Origin: Saprospiraceae bacterium
Lineage (GTDB): Bacteria > Bacteroidota > Bacteroidia > Chitinophagales > Saprospiraceae
Direction: 5' to 3'
NCBI GenBank assembly: GCA_027488855.1
Contig: JAIYAV010000233.1
Location: forward strand, 34,375-98,374
DNA: 64,000 nucleotides
The notes under the pieces were generated by a model. It was not told where the DNA came from, ran no database searches, and saw only the letters and a list, made by a program, of their open reading frames with translations. Position numbers and translations under genes: made by a program. Below are positions 1 to 8,008 of this stretch, piece after piece (the first letter of the stretch is position 1; each line of letters starts with the position of its first letter).

Positions 1-1695
1 ACTTTCAATTGGTTTGGCATCAAAACGTTTGTGTACTGCGATACATTCTTTGAGGGTAAACAAGAAGATTTCCGCTTGTTCCTCAAAAATCATTTCCTGC
101 AAGCGAAAGTACATGGCTCGGCGTTTTTTGACATCAAAGGTAACTGGAATTTGATCGATCAGGGCATCCGTTTCCGCGTTGCCAAAGCCACTGCGGTTAT
201 CGGAATCGGTACGCCAATTTTGTTCTGGAGACCAGATAGGGGACAGGCCTCTCCCTACACTCAGCAACTCAAAGTCTTGTTTTGCCCAACGCCCCATGAC
301 TTCAGGTCCAGACAATGCTTGGGGTTTGATTTCGATTCCAGCTTTTTTGGCATTGTCCTGAAAGAGCAGCGCCATTTGTTGAGCAGTCTCTCGGCCCGCC
401 GTAAAAAAATAGGATAAACTCAACTCCGTATTTTTGCCATTAATTATTTTATCAACAATGCCATTGTTGTTGCTGTCTTTCCAGCCTGCTTCAGCCAAAA
501 GAGCCTTAGCCTTGTTGATGTCAAATGGGATTGGTTTTAAATTTTTGTTATAGTCAGGTGAAGCCAATGGCACAGGGCTATTAACCCTTTCTCCAAATCC
601 CAGATACAATTCGCGAATCAATTCATCCACATCCAGTACATGCGCGATCGCTTTGCGTACCCGTTTATCCGCTAATTTGGGGTTGCGCATATTGACCGGA
701 ATACAAAAATAAGTCATCGTAGTAGGATTGAGGAAATTATAGCGCTCACTGACTGCCTCGTTTTTTTGCAAGTCCAAAAAATCCTCGGGTGTAAGCCGGT
801 TGGTGGCATCTATTTCCTCGTTTTTGAGCGCAGCCGTTGTTGCGGCGGGGTCAACGATAATTTTGAAGATGATTTCGTCAGGGAATGCCGTAAATAGGGG
901 ATTGGTTTTGGCGAATTTGTCACCCCACCAGTCTTTTTTCTTTTTGATTACAATCTTTTCACCCGCAGTCCAGGATTCGATGCGGTATGGGCCACAACCA
1001 ACCAGGTATTTGGGGTCATTGGAATAGGCGGGAGAGCTGAATAGCTCGGCAAATTCGATCACTTTGGGGTTTGCGGCCAGTGCCTCGGCCTTATCTGGAT
1101 TGATTAAGTCCTTAAAGGGAATGGCTTTCATTAGGCCTTTGGGGTCTAGGATGTGCTCAGGGATGACCGAAAAAGAATTGGTCGCGTAATCCAGTGAATA
1201 GATGGTCTTGGGACTCATCACCACGGTAAAACGCTTTGGGTTTTTAGGATCGATTTGTACATCTTTGATCTCCTCCACAAAAGGCCCGAGTACACCTTCA
1301 ATTTTGGGGTTGAGAACAGTTTTTAGTGTGAACAAATAATCATTCCCAGTTACGGGTTTACCGTCATCCCAGACTGCTTCGTCTAACATTTCAAAAGTGT
1401 AACTTACTGCACCATTCGGCAAATCTTTAATGATCGGTTGGGATTTTACCAGATACGGCACCAAATCAAGGGAGTCATTAAAGGTCATCAAATTCAAATG
1501 GCATTGGTTGGCAGGGAAATTTCCATATTGGGTTTGGGCCAAAATGGTATTCAAACGGTCTGCATCACTTTCCATGCGCACGACTACCGAATTCCCAGTG
1601 CGCTTAAATTTTACAGAATTTATGCAAGAACACGCACTGCAAAGCACAATGACCAGGCAAAAAAGAACGGTTTTGGAGATGTTCATGTAACGCAT
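1..1695 (-). CDS. ABC transporter substrate-binding protein, family 5 (OppA/DppA-like), lipoprotein; 3' end beyond window
   Basis: Manual reverse-strand translation gives an open frame from ATG at 1695 (or 1686): MRYMNISKTVLFCLVIVLCSACSCINS...AVWDDGKPVTGNDYLFTLKTVLNP...YLVGCGPYRIESW...RVRKAIAHVLDVDELI. Absent from the ORF track because there is no stop in the window. Confidence 0.8.
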   Translation of the reverse strand, partial: MRYMNISKTVLFCLVIVLCSACSCINSVKFKRTGNSVVVRMESDADRLNTILAQTQYGNFPANQCHLNLMTFNDSLDLVPYLVKSQPIIKDLPNGAVSYTFEMLDEAVWDDGKPVTGNDYLFTLKTVLNPKIEGVLGPFVEEIKDVQIDPKNPKRFTVVMSPKTIYSLDYATNSFSVIPEHILDPKGLMKAIPFKDLINPDKAEALAANPKVIEFAELFSSPAYSNDPKYLVGCGPYRIESWTAGEKIVIKKKKDWWGDKFAKTNPLFTAFPDEIIFKIIVDPAATTAALKNEEIDATNRLTPEDFLDLQKNEAVSERYNFLNPTTMTYFCIPVNMRNPKLADKRVRKAIAHVLDVDELIRELYLGFGERVNSPVPLASPDYNKNLKPIPFDINKAKALLAEAGWKDSNNNGIVDKIINGKNTELSLSYFFTAGRETAQQMALLFQDNAKKAGIEIKPQALSGPEVMGRWAKQDFELLSVGRGLSPIWSPEQNWRTDSDNRSGFGNAETDALIDQIPVTFDVKKRRAMYFRLQEMIFEEQAEIFLFTLKECIAVHKRFDAKPIES

Positions 1696-1876
1696 TACTT
1701 TGGATTAAAGGTTTCAAAATTTCACTACACCAATGAACGAGTGATTAAATCTGGTGTTACACACAAGCTTGGTTAACTTTGTGAGCTTATTTGCTCAAAA
1801 TTAAACAATATGCAACGGAAAAAAAAATATCCCGAAATTAGCTGTTCATAAAGTCTTTCATTGACAAAAAATAAAC

Positions 1877-2788
1877 ATGATGCGGAGTGTATTAATTGCA
1901 GGAGGAACAGGTTTAATTGGCACCCAGTTGAGCAAATTGTTGAGTGAGCAGGGTTTTGAGGTTAGGCAGCTCAGTCGAAATCCTTCCCCCGATGCGCTTT
2001 ACCCAACCTACGCCTGGGATGTGGACAAAGGCACCATTGATGCCAAAGCCCTGGAGAATATCGATTACATCATCAACCTCGCCGGAGCAGGTGTAGCCGA
2101 CAAACCCTGGACGCAAGTGCGCAAACGCCTCATCATCGATAGCCGGGTAAAAAGCAATCAACTGCTCAAACGCCAGATTCTGGCCATGCCTCAGAAACCC
2201 AAGTCCTTTGTATCCAGCGCAGCAGTGGGCTATTATGGGGATAACCCCTCTGAGCAATGGGTCAACGAAGAGGCTGCTCCCGGCAAAGGTTTTTTGCCCG
2301 AAAGTTGCATCGCTTGGGAAGCCTCCATTCGCAGCTTGAACGAAACGGGCCTGCGGGTAGTTGGACTACGCGTTGGCATTGTGCTTTCGACCAAAGGTGG
2401 TGCCTTGCCCAAACTGCTCGAACCCATGAAATTTGGCACTGCCCCTTATTTTGGGAGCGGAAAAACCTGGTATCCCTGGATCCACATTGACGACTTGTGC
2501 CGCATGTTCATGTTTGCCCTGCAAGATGAGGACATGCAAGGCTTTTTCAACGCCGTAGCACCCAATCCGACCCGTAACCGAGAATTGATCAAAACGGCGT
2601 CAAAAATATTTGCCCCCAGGGCCATCAATATTCCTGCCCCTACTTTTGCCTTGCGCTTGGTATTGGGCGAATTGGCCGATGCCATCCTCACCGGGGTAAG
2701 GGCCTCATCCGCCAAGATTCAAAAAGAAGGCTTTGATTTTGACTATCCGCACCTTGAGGTGGCTTTAGTGGATTTAAAAAAACCTTAG
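1877..2788 (+). CDS. TIGR01777-type NAD-dependent epimerase/SDR (YfcH-like)
   Basis: N-terminal VLIAGGTGLIGTQLSKLL Rossmann motif; SSAAVGYYGD; RVGIVLS; DLCRMFMFAL typical of the family. Confidence 0.9.
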   Translation: MMRSVLIAGGTGLIGTQLSKLLSEQGFEVRQLSRNPSPDALYPTYAWDVDKGTIDAKALENIDYIINLAGAGVADKPWTQVRKRLIIDSRVKSNQLLKRQILAMPQKPKSFVSSAAVGYYGDNPSEQWVNEEAAPGKGFLPESCIAWEASIRSLNETGLRVVGLRVGIVLSTKGGALPKLLEPMKFGTAPYFGSGKTWYPWIHIDDLCRMFMFALQDEDMQGFFNAVAPNPTRNRELIKTASKIFAPRAINIPAPTFALRLVLGELADAILTGVRASSAKIQKEGFDFDYPHLEVALVDLKKP

Positions 2789-2806
2789 GGGCAATCTACA
2801 ATCATT

Positions 2807-5311
2807 ATGGAAAAACTGCTAAAAATCAAACTGCTGTTCTTTTGTTTGCTCTATCTCACTTTGAGCTACGGCCAAAACAAACCCAATCCCATTCGCCTCG
2901 ATTCGGCCTTAACTGCCTTACACCAACTCCAGTTGTTCAATGGGGTAGTGCTCGTGGCACAGGAAGGTCAGGTGCTGTACAAAAAAGCTTTTGGGCAAAA
3001 TGATGCAGGGGGCAAAACCCTTTTGAGTACTCAATCCTCCTTCAATCTCGCTTCGGTGTCCAAGCAATTTGTGGCCATGAGTGCGATGCTCCTTAAAGAA
3101 GAGAACAAGCTCCAGTACGATGACCCGGTGCAAAAATACCTGCCAAACTTTCCTTATCCCAACATCAAAGTCCGGCAGCTGTTGACCCATACCTCGGGTT
3201 TGCCCGAGTATTTTGATCTAGCCCAACGCCAACTCACCTTGCTGGATACCCTGACCAACGATGACCTTTTGCAATTGTTGGCTCGACACAAACCCGCCCT
3301 GGAGTTTGAGCCCGGCAGCCAATGGTCCTATTGCAATACGGGCTATGTGCTCCTGGCTTCAGTGGTGGAAAAGGCCGCAGGAAAACCCTTCGCCCAGTTT
3401 TTTGCCGAACGGATTGCCCGCCCCCTGGGCCTCAGCCACACTTTTGTTTACCACTTCAAAGGCCCTGCCGCTCCGGCTCAACGGGTAATGGGCATGCGCC
3501 GCGAAGGAGGAAAATGGCTACCGGATGACCTCATTAGTATTGATGGGGTAGTGGGTGATGGCAACGTTTACAGCTCTGCCGAAGATTTGCTGCGCTGGGA
3601 ACAAGCCTTGTACACGGAAAAACTGGTGAAAAAAAGTACGCTGGATGAAGCTTTTAGCCCCGTCAAATTGAACGATGGCAGCACTTATCCTTATGGATTC
3701 GGTTGGTTCCTTGGCAAAGAAGGCCGGGAACTGAGCCATACGGGTAGTTGGGTTGGGTTTCGTACCGTGATTGTGCGGGATCTTGACCTGAAAACGACTT
3801 TGATTGCACTGGACAATTCTGGACAGGGTTATGGGCTACCAATCCTCCGAGCCTGGTCAGAAGGCAAAGCTTTTGCTTTTCCCGCCTCCACCTTGATCCG
3901 CAATGTGCAAATCGTGGATGGCACGGGGAGTACCGCACGTTTTGGCGCAGTACGCATCCTCAACAACCGCATTCAGGATATGGGGGCACTCAGCCCTCTG
4001 CCTGGTGAAAAAGTAATCGATGGCCAGGGGAAAGTACTGGCCCCTGGTTTTATCGATACCCACAGCCACCACGCTGGGGCGATGGAGGAAAAACCGGACA
4101 TGTTGGCCGTAGTCAGTCAAGGCATTACCACCATAGTTTCAGGCCAAGATGGGGAATCGGAACCGATGGACAGTTTGGCTTTATGGCTCCAACGCCGCCC
4201 AATCGCGGTGAATCTGGCTTCTTACGCTGGGCACAGCACTCTGCGTTTGCGGGCGATGGGTTTGAGCAGTTTTCGGCGGCCAGCGACTGCGGCGGAGGTA
4301 GAAAAAATGCGGGAGTTGCTGGCAGCGGAGTTGAAAGCGGGTGCCCTTGGCTTGTGCTCCGGTCTGGAATACGAGGAGGGTTTTTATTCCAATCGCGATG
4401 AAGTGATCACCCTGGCCAAAGTGGCCGCTGCCGCTGGCGGGCGCTACATGAGCCATATCCGCAGCGAAGACATTCATTTGGACGATGCCCTGGATGAGAT
4501 CATTCAGATTGGACGGGAGGCCAAGTTACCCGTACAAATTTCCCATTTCAAAATTGCGCTCAAAAGCAAATGGGGGCAGGCACCTCAATTGTTGGCTCGC
4601 CTGCAAGCTGCCCGCGCCGAAGGCATTGACATCACGGCGGATGTTTACCCTTACGAACATTGGCAATCCACCTTGCGGGTTTTGTTTCCCAAAAAAGACT
4701 TTGACAATCTGGCTAGTGCTGAATTTGCGGTGACCCAATTGATCGACCCTACCCGCAGCATAGTCTCCCGTTTTGGCGCCCAACCAGCCTATGCGGGCAA
4801 AACCCTGAGTGCCATCGCCCAAATGCGCGGCGAAGCAGTAGCCAAAACCTTGATGTACCTGGTTGCCGAGGCGGAACGTACCGACCAAACGGAATCCATC
4901 ATCGGTGCCTCCATGGCCGATCAGGACGTGATCAACTTATTGCGCTGGCCACATACCAATGTGTGTTCGGATGGCACCCACCGCAGCCACCCACGGGGGC
5001 ACGGGGCGTTTACACGGGTATTGGCGCGTTATGTGCGGGAGAAAAAAGCCTTGGGTTTGGAAGAAGCCGTTCATAAAATGACGGGCCTTTCGGCAGAGCA
5101 TCTGGGTTTGCAAGGGCGCGGTTTGATCGCTCCTGGCTATTTCGCCGACTTGGTATTGTTTGACCCCAAAACGGTGCAAGACAATGCTACTTTTCAAAAC
5201 CCTACTGCCTTGTCTACGGGTATCGAGCGGGTATGGGTGAATGGGAAGGTGGTTTTTGCGGTTGGAAAGAGTACCAAGGAGTTCCCGGGGCAGTTGCTGA
5301 AGCGAGAATAA
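2807..5311 (+). CDS. Two-domain hydrolase: N-terminal serine hydrolase (class C beta-lactamase-like) fused to C-terminal N-acyl-D-amino-acid deacylase-like amidohydrolase
   Basis: N-term SVSKQF (SxxK), YCNTGY (YxN), HTGSWVG; C-term PGFIDTHSHH, SHIRSE, QISHFK, DVYPYEHWQSTLR, VCSDGTHRSHPRGHG, typical of D-aminoacylases; signal peptide at N-terminus. Confidence 0.85.
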   Translation: MEKLLKIKLLFFCLLYLTLSYGQNKPNPIRLDSALTALHQLQLFNGVVLVAQEGQVLYKKAFGQNDAGGKTLLSTQSSFNLASVSKQFVAMSAMLLKEENKLQYDDPVQKYLPNFPYPNIKVRQLLTHTSGLPEYFDLAQRQLTLLDTLTNDDLLQLLARHKPALEFEPGSQWSYCNTGYVLLASVVEKAAGKPFAQFFAERIARPLGLSHTFVYHFKGPAAPAQRVMGMRREGGKWLPDDLISIDGVVGDGNVYSSAEDLLRWEQALYTEKLVKKSTLDEAFSPVKLNDGSTYPYGFGWFLGKEGRELSHTGSWVGFRTVIVRDLDLKTTLIALDNSGQGYGLPILRAWSEGKAFAFPASTLIRNVQIVDGTGSTARFGAVRILNNRIQDMGALSPLPGEKVIDGQGKVLAPGFIDTHSHHAGAMEEKPDMLAVVSQGITTIVSGQDGESEPMDSLALWLQRRPIAVNLASYAGHSTLRLRAMGLSSFRRPATAAEVEKMRELLAAELKAGALGLCSGLEYEEGFYSNRDEVITLAKVAAAAGGRYMSHIRSEDIHLDDALDEIIQIGREAKLPVQISHFKIALKSKWGQAPQLLARLQAARAEGIDITADVYPYEHWQSTLRVLFPKKDFDNLASAEFAVTQLIDPTRSIVSRFGAQPAYAGKTLSAIAQMRGEAVAKTLMYLVAEAERTDQTESIIGASMADQDVINLLRWPHTNVCSDGTHRSHPRGHGAFTRVLARYVREKKALGLEEAVHKMTGLSAEHLGLQGRGLIAPGYFADLVLFDPKTVQDNATFQNPTALSTGIERVWVNGKVVFAVGKSTKEFPGQLLKRE

Positions 5312-5493
5312 AGTAAGTCACATCACGCAGTAATCAGACCACCGAGCGCCTAAAACAAAAGGGATACATTCCCCTGACGGAACTGTACACCCGACGTCGA
5401 CAAACGCTAATGAACCGCTGTGATACGCGACCCATACGTCCGGTGGTGCGAGAGGACGAAAGTTAATCGCATCACCTTCAACTGTCCCCAGCC

Positions 5494-6204
5494 CTAAGGA
5501 ACGGGTTCAGAATAATGTAACAAAATTGAGTCGACTATTTTTTTATCGCCCCTAAGCGCCAAAGCCGACAATAAATTGACCTCTGGTACCCCCTGATTCA
5601 ACACCACCAGATCCCCGACATCTCCCAAAATTTCATCCACTATGCCAAAATCCTTAGCTTCCTGGGCGTTCAGGTATTTGTCGCGCAGGAAAAATTCCTC
5701 TACTTCTTGGCCGCTGCGCCCACAATGTTTACCCAGGAGGTGAAAAATCTGGGCCTGGATGCGATCCTGCTCGCGGGTGGCAATGCGCACATCTTCGGTA
5801 TAGCCACGCGAACCGCCACTGGTAGGGTGGTTGTGGATGGTGGCATGGGCCAACGCATAACGTTTACCTGGGGTACCTGCGCTGAGCAAAAAGGTGGCCA
5901 TACTGCCCGTAAAACCCACCGCAACCGTAGACACTGGCGTGCCAATCATACGAATGGTGTCATAAATGGCCATTCCCGAATACACAATCCCACCCGGACT
6001 TTGGATGTAGAGGTTGATCTGCTGTTTGGGGTCGCGGCTGCTGAGGTAGAGCAGTTGCGCGACCACGATATTGGCCATCGTGTCGTTGATTTCGCCCGCT
6101 AAAAAGACAATACGTTCCTTGAGCAGTAGACTGTAAATGTCATACGCTCGCTCTCCGCCACCGTCATTGTCAATGACCATGGGGACAAGGCTTGCTCGAA
6201 CCAT
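5494..6204 (-). CDS. clpP: ClpP-family ATP-dependent protease proteolytic subunit
   Basis: INLYIQSPGG, GFTGSMATFLLSAG (Ser), ATIHNHPTSGG (His), RDKYLNAQEAKDFGIVDEI (Asp). Start placed at ATG 6204; the longer track ORF (to 6450) overlaps the upstream small CDS. Confidence 0.85.
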   Translation of the reverse strand: MVRASLVPMVIDNDGGGERAYDIYSLLLKERIVFLAGEINDTMANIVVAQLLYLSSRDPKQQINLYIQSPGGIVYSGMAIYDTIRMIGTPVSTVAVGFTGSMATFLLSAGTPGKRYALAHATIHNHPTSGGSRGYTEDVRIATREQDRIQAQIFHLLGKHCGRSGQEVEEFFLRDKYLNAQEAKDFGIVDEILGDVGDLVVLNQGVPEVNLLSALALRGDKKIVDSILLHYSEPVP

Positions 6205-6227
6205 ACTATTATTTTTGGAAAATGTTG

Positions 6228-6494
6228 TTATTGGAAAATGTGGTGAATATTTTCCCGAAACTGGCTTTTCTCCGGGTTGCTGAACAATTCCTCGTGTAGC
6301 AGTTCCAGTTCTGCTTTCAGCTTTTTGCGGTGGTACAATTTGACCAAAAGGTGTACCTTTTTTTGGAAATACACCCTGAGGCGCAGGCGCGGGCTTTGCA
6401 ACAACCGCGCCTTGAAATTTTGTTTTTCCAGCGGCAGCAATTCTCCCCACAGGTAGCGTTCGATCAAGATGGTTTCACTCATGGAAGTCTTCAT
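6228..6494 (-). CDS. Small hypothetical protein, possible anti-sigma/zinc-finger-less partner of the sigma factor
   Basis: C-terminal part of the track ORF: MKTSMSETILIERYLWGELLPLEKQNFKARLLQSPRLRLRVYFQKKVHLL...; overlaps the 3' end of the sigma gene (stop at 6475), suggesting translational coupling. Confidence 0.55.
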   Translation of the reverse strand: MKTSMSETILIERYLWGELLPLEKQNFKARLLQSPRLRLRVYFQKKVHLLVKLYHRKKLKAELELLHEELFSNPEKSQFRENIHHIFQ

Positions 6495-7014
6495 AACGCA
6501 GGGATTTTTGCTGAATGCTGTGGCGCACCTTTTCGAGGCACTTGTATTTCTGGACGCTGACGGAATGTTCGTTGGCGTAGCCGAGGGTTTCGGCCAGTTG
6601 CTTGACTGGTGTTTTTTGGTAGTAAAAAGCGCGGAGCAGGTTGAGGCATTTTTGGCCTGCTTTTTCCAAAAACTGGAGTAGGCGCTGGGTGTGCAGGTTG
6701 GGGAAAAAATCTTCGGGGAGGCTGATTTCTTTTTCAGCATCAGTCAGGGGCACTAGCTTGCGTTGACGGTGGTGTTTGCGCAGCCACAAGTGTTTGGCCA
6801 CACCCAGCAAATAAGCAGTTGCGCTTTGTTGAAGTTGAAAGCTGGGCTGGGTTTGGAGTTCTTGAAAGATGACCAAGGCATCGTGGAAGATGTCTTTAGC
6901 GTCTTCTAAGTTGCCGCCCATTTTTTGTACGAAGCGGGCTACGTTTGGAAACGCCGCTTCGTATAGAGTTTCGATGGAGGAGTCGGTCTTTATTTTTGCT
7001 GGTGCTGCTACCAT
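6475..7014 (-). CDS. ECF-type RNA polymerase sigma factor
   Basis: Region 2-like (FPNVARFVQKMGGNLEDAKDIFHDALVIF) and region 4-like (LLRAFYYQKTPVKQLAETLGYANEHSVSVQKYKCLEKVR) segments. Confidence 0.8.
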   Translation of the reverse strand: MVAAPAKIKTDSSIETLYEAAFPNVARFVQKMGGNLEDAKDIFHDALVIFQELQTQPSFQLQQSATAYLLGVAKHLWLRKHHRQRKLVPLTDAEKEISLPEDFFPNLHTQRLLQFLEKAGQKCLNLLRAFYYQKTPVKQLAETLGYANEHSVSVQKYKCLEKVRHSIQQKSLRYEDFHE

Positions 7015-7148
7015 GATTGTTGCATGTTTAATGGTAAGTGCAAGTTAGGGGGGAAATATCACCGGGAGCAAGTGTTTTTTTTCAAAAAAAATCATTTTCA
7101 TTTATGCAATTCTGCTGTTGGATGCATCCTGGGTAAAAACTCAGGATT

Positions 7149-7790
7149 ATGAAAAAAATGTACTTTTTAGCGATCGCTTCAATTTGTGGACTCACTCTTT
7201 TGGGGCAAGAATCCATTACCTTACAATGGCAGATTACCAATGAACAAAATGAACCTTTAATAGGGGTTAGTGTATGGAAAAAACAAACTACGGAAGGAAC
7301 GGTAACGGATCAAAACGGCATGTTCGCGATTGATGTGGTCACAGGAAGGGATGAACTTGAAATTTCCTATTTGGGGTACCTAACATCTATACTTGTAATA
7401 CGAAAAGGGATGAAATTAAAGAACACTGAGGTGCTTTTCTCTGCCGAATACGACTTACCTGAAGTGAAGATTACTGCTTATGGTGGTTGCTGTTGTTTGC
7501 GCTCTTATGGGACTAGAATAACGACAGAGTTGGACAGCCTGCCGGAATTTATTATTGCCAAACCCAATATTCGAATTTTCCCAATCCCAACGAGTGCTTC
7601 CGTTTTTTTACAGCAAGAAACTCCACTTGGTGCCCTGGACTTGTACAACCTCAGCGGCCAAAAGCTAAAAAGTTTCAACTTCAATGAGCAGTTGAATGCC
7701 TCAATTGACTTGAGTGACTGGCCAGCAGGGACTTATCTTTTGCGCAGCAGTAAGGGCTGGGTGGAAAAGGTGATTTTGCAGAAGCAATAA
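7149..7790 (+). CDS. Secreted protein with carboxypeptidase-regulatory-like (CarbopepD_reg_2) domain and T9SS type A sorting domain
   Basis: Signal peptide; NEQNEPLIGVSVWKKQTTEGTVTDQNGMFAI...; C-term IFPIPTSASVFLQ...LDLYNLSGQKL...DLSDWPAGTYLLRSSKGWVEKVILQKQ. Confidence 0.8.
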   Translation: MKKMYFLAIASICGLTLLGQESITLQWQITNEQNEPLIGVSVWKKQTTEGTVTDQNGMFAIDVVTGRDELEISYLGYLTSILVIRKGMKLKNTEVLFSAEYDLPEVKITAYGGCCCLRSYGTRITTELDSLPEFIIAKPNIRIFPIPTSASVFLQQETPLGALDLYNLSGQKLKSFNFNEQLNASIDLSDWPAGTYLLRSSKGWVEKVILQKQ

Positions 7791-7880
7791 GGGGGGTATC
7801 ATTTTTGCTACAGAATTATGAGTTGTCGTCTTGAAGTTTTAATACAAAAACGACACAAAAAAAATTAGCACAAAGGAAAA

Positions 7881-7945
7881 AAAAGAGGACACAGAGGACA
7901 CAAAGTTAGACGTTGACGGTCTTTGTGTTCGCTGTGTCCTCTTTT
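7881..7945. repeat. Long inverted repeat (25-nt arms, 2 mismatches) between convergent genes
   Basis: aaaagaggacacagaggacacaaag ... ctttgtgttcgctgtgtcctctttt. Confidence 0.85.
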
Positions 7946-8008
7946 GTGAAAAAATAGGTCGCTTTGGTAGTGTTTTGAAAAATTTGAGCACTTCATCTCC
8001 ATACAATC

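Noticed and set aside
1430-1776. ORFs 1430..1690 + and 1438..1776 +
   Set aside because: Antisense to the start of the OppA-like gene, which translates coherently on the minus strand.
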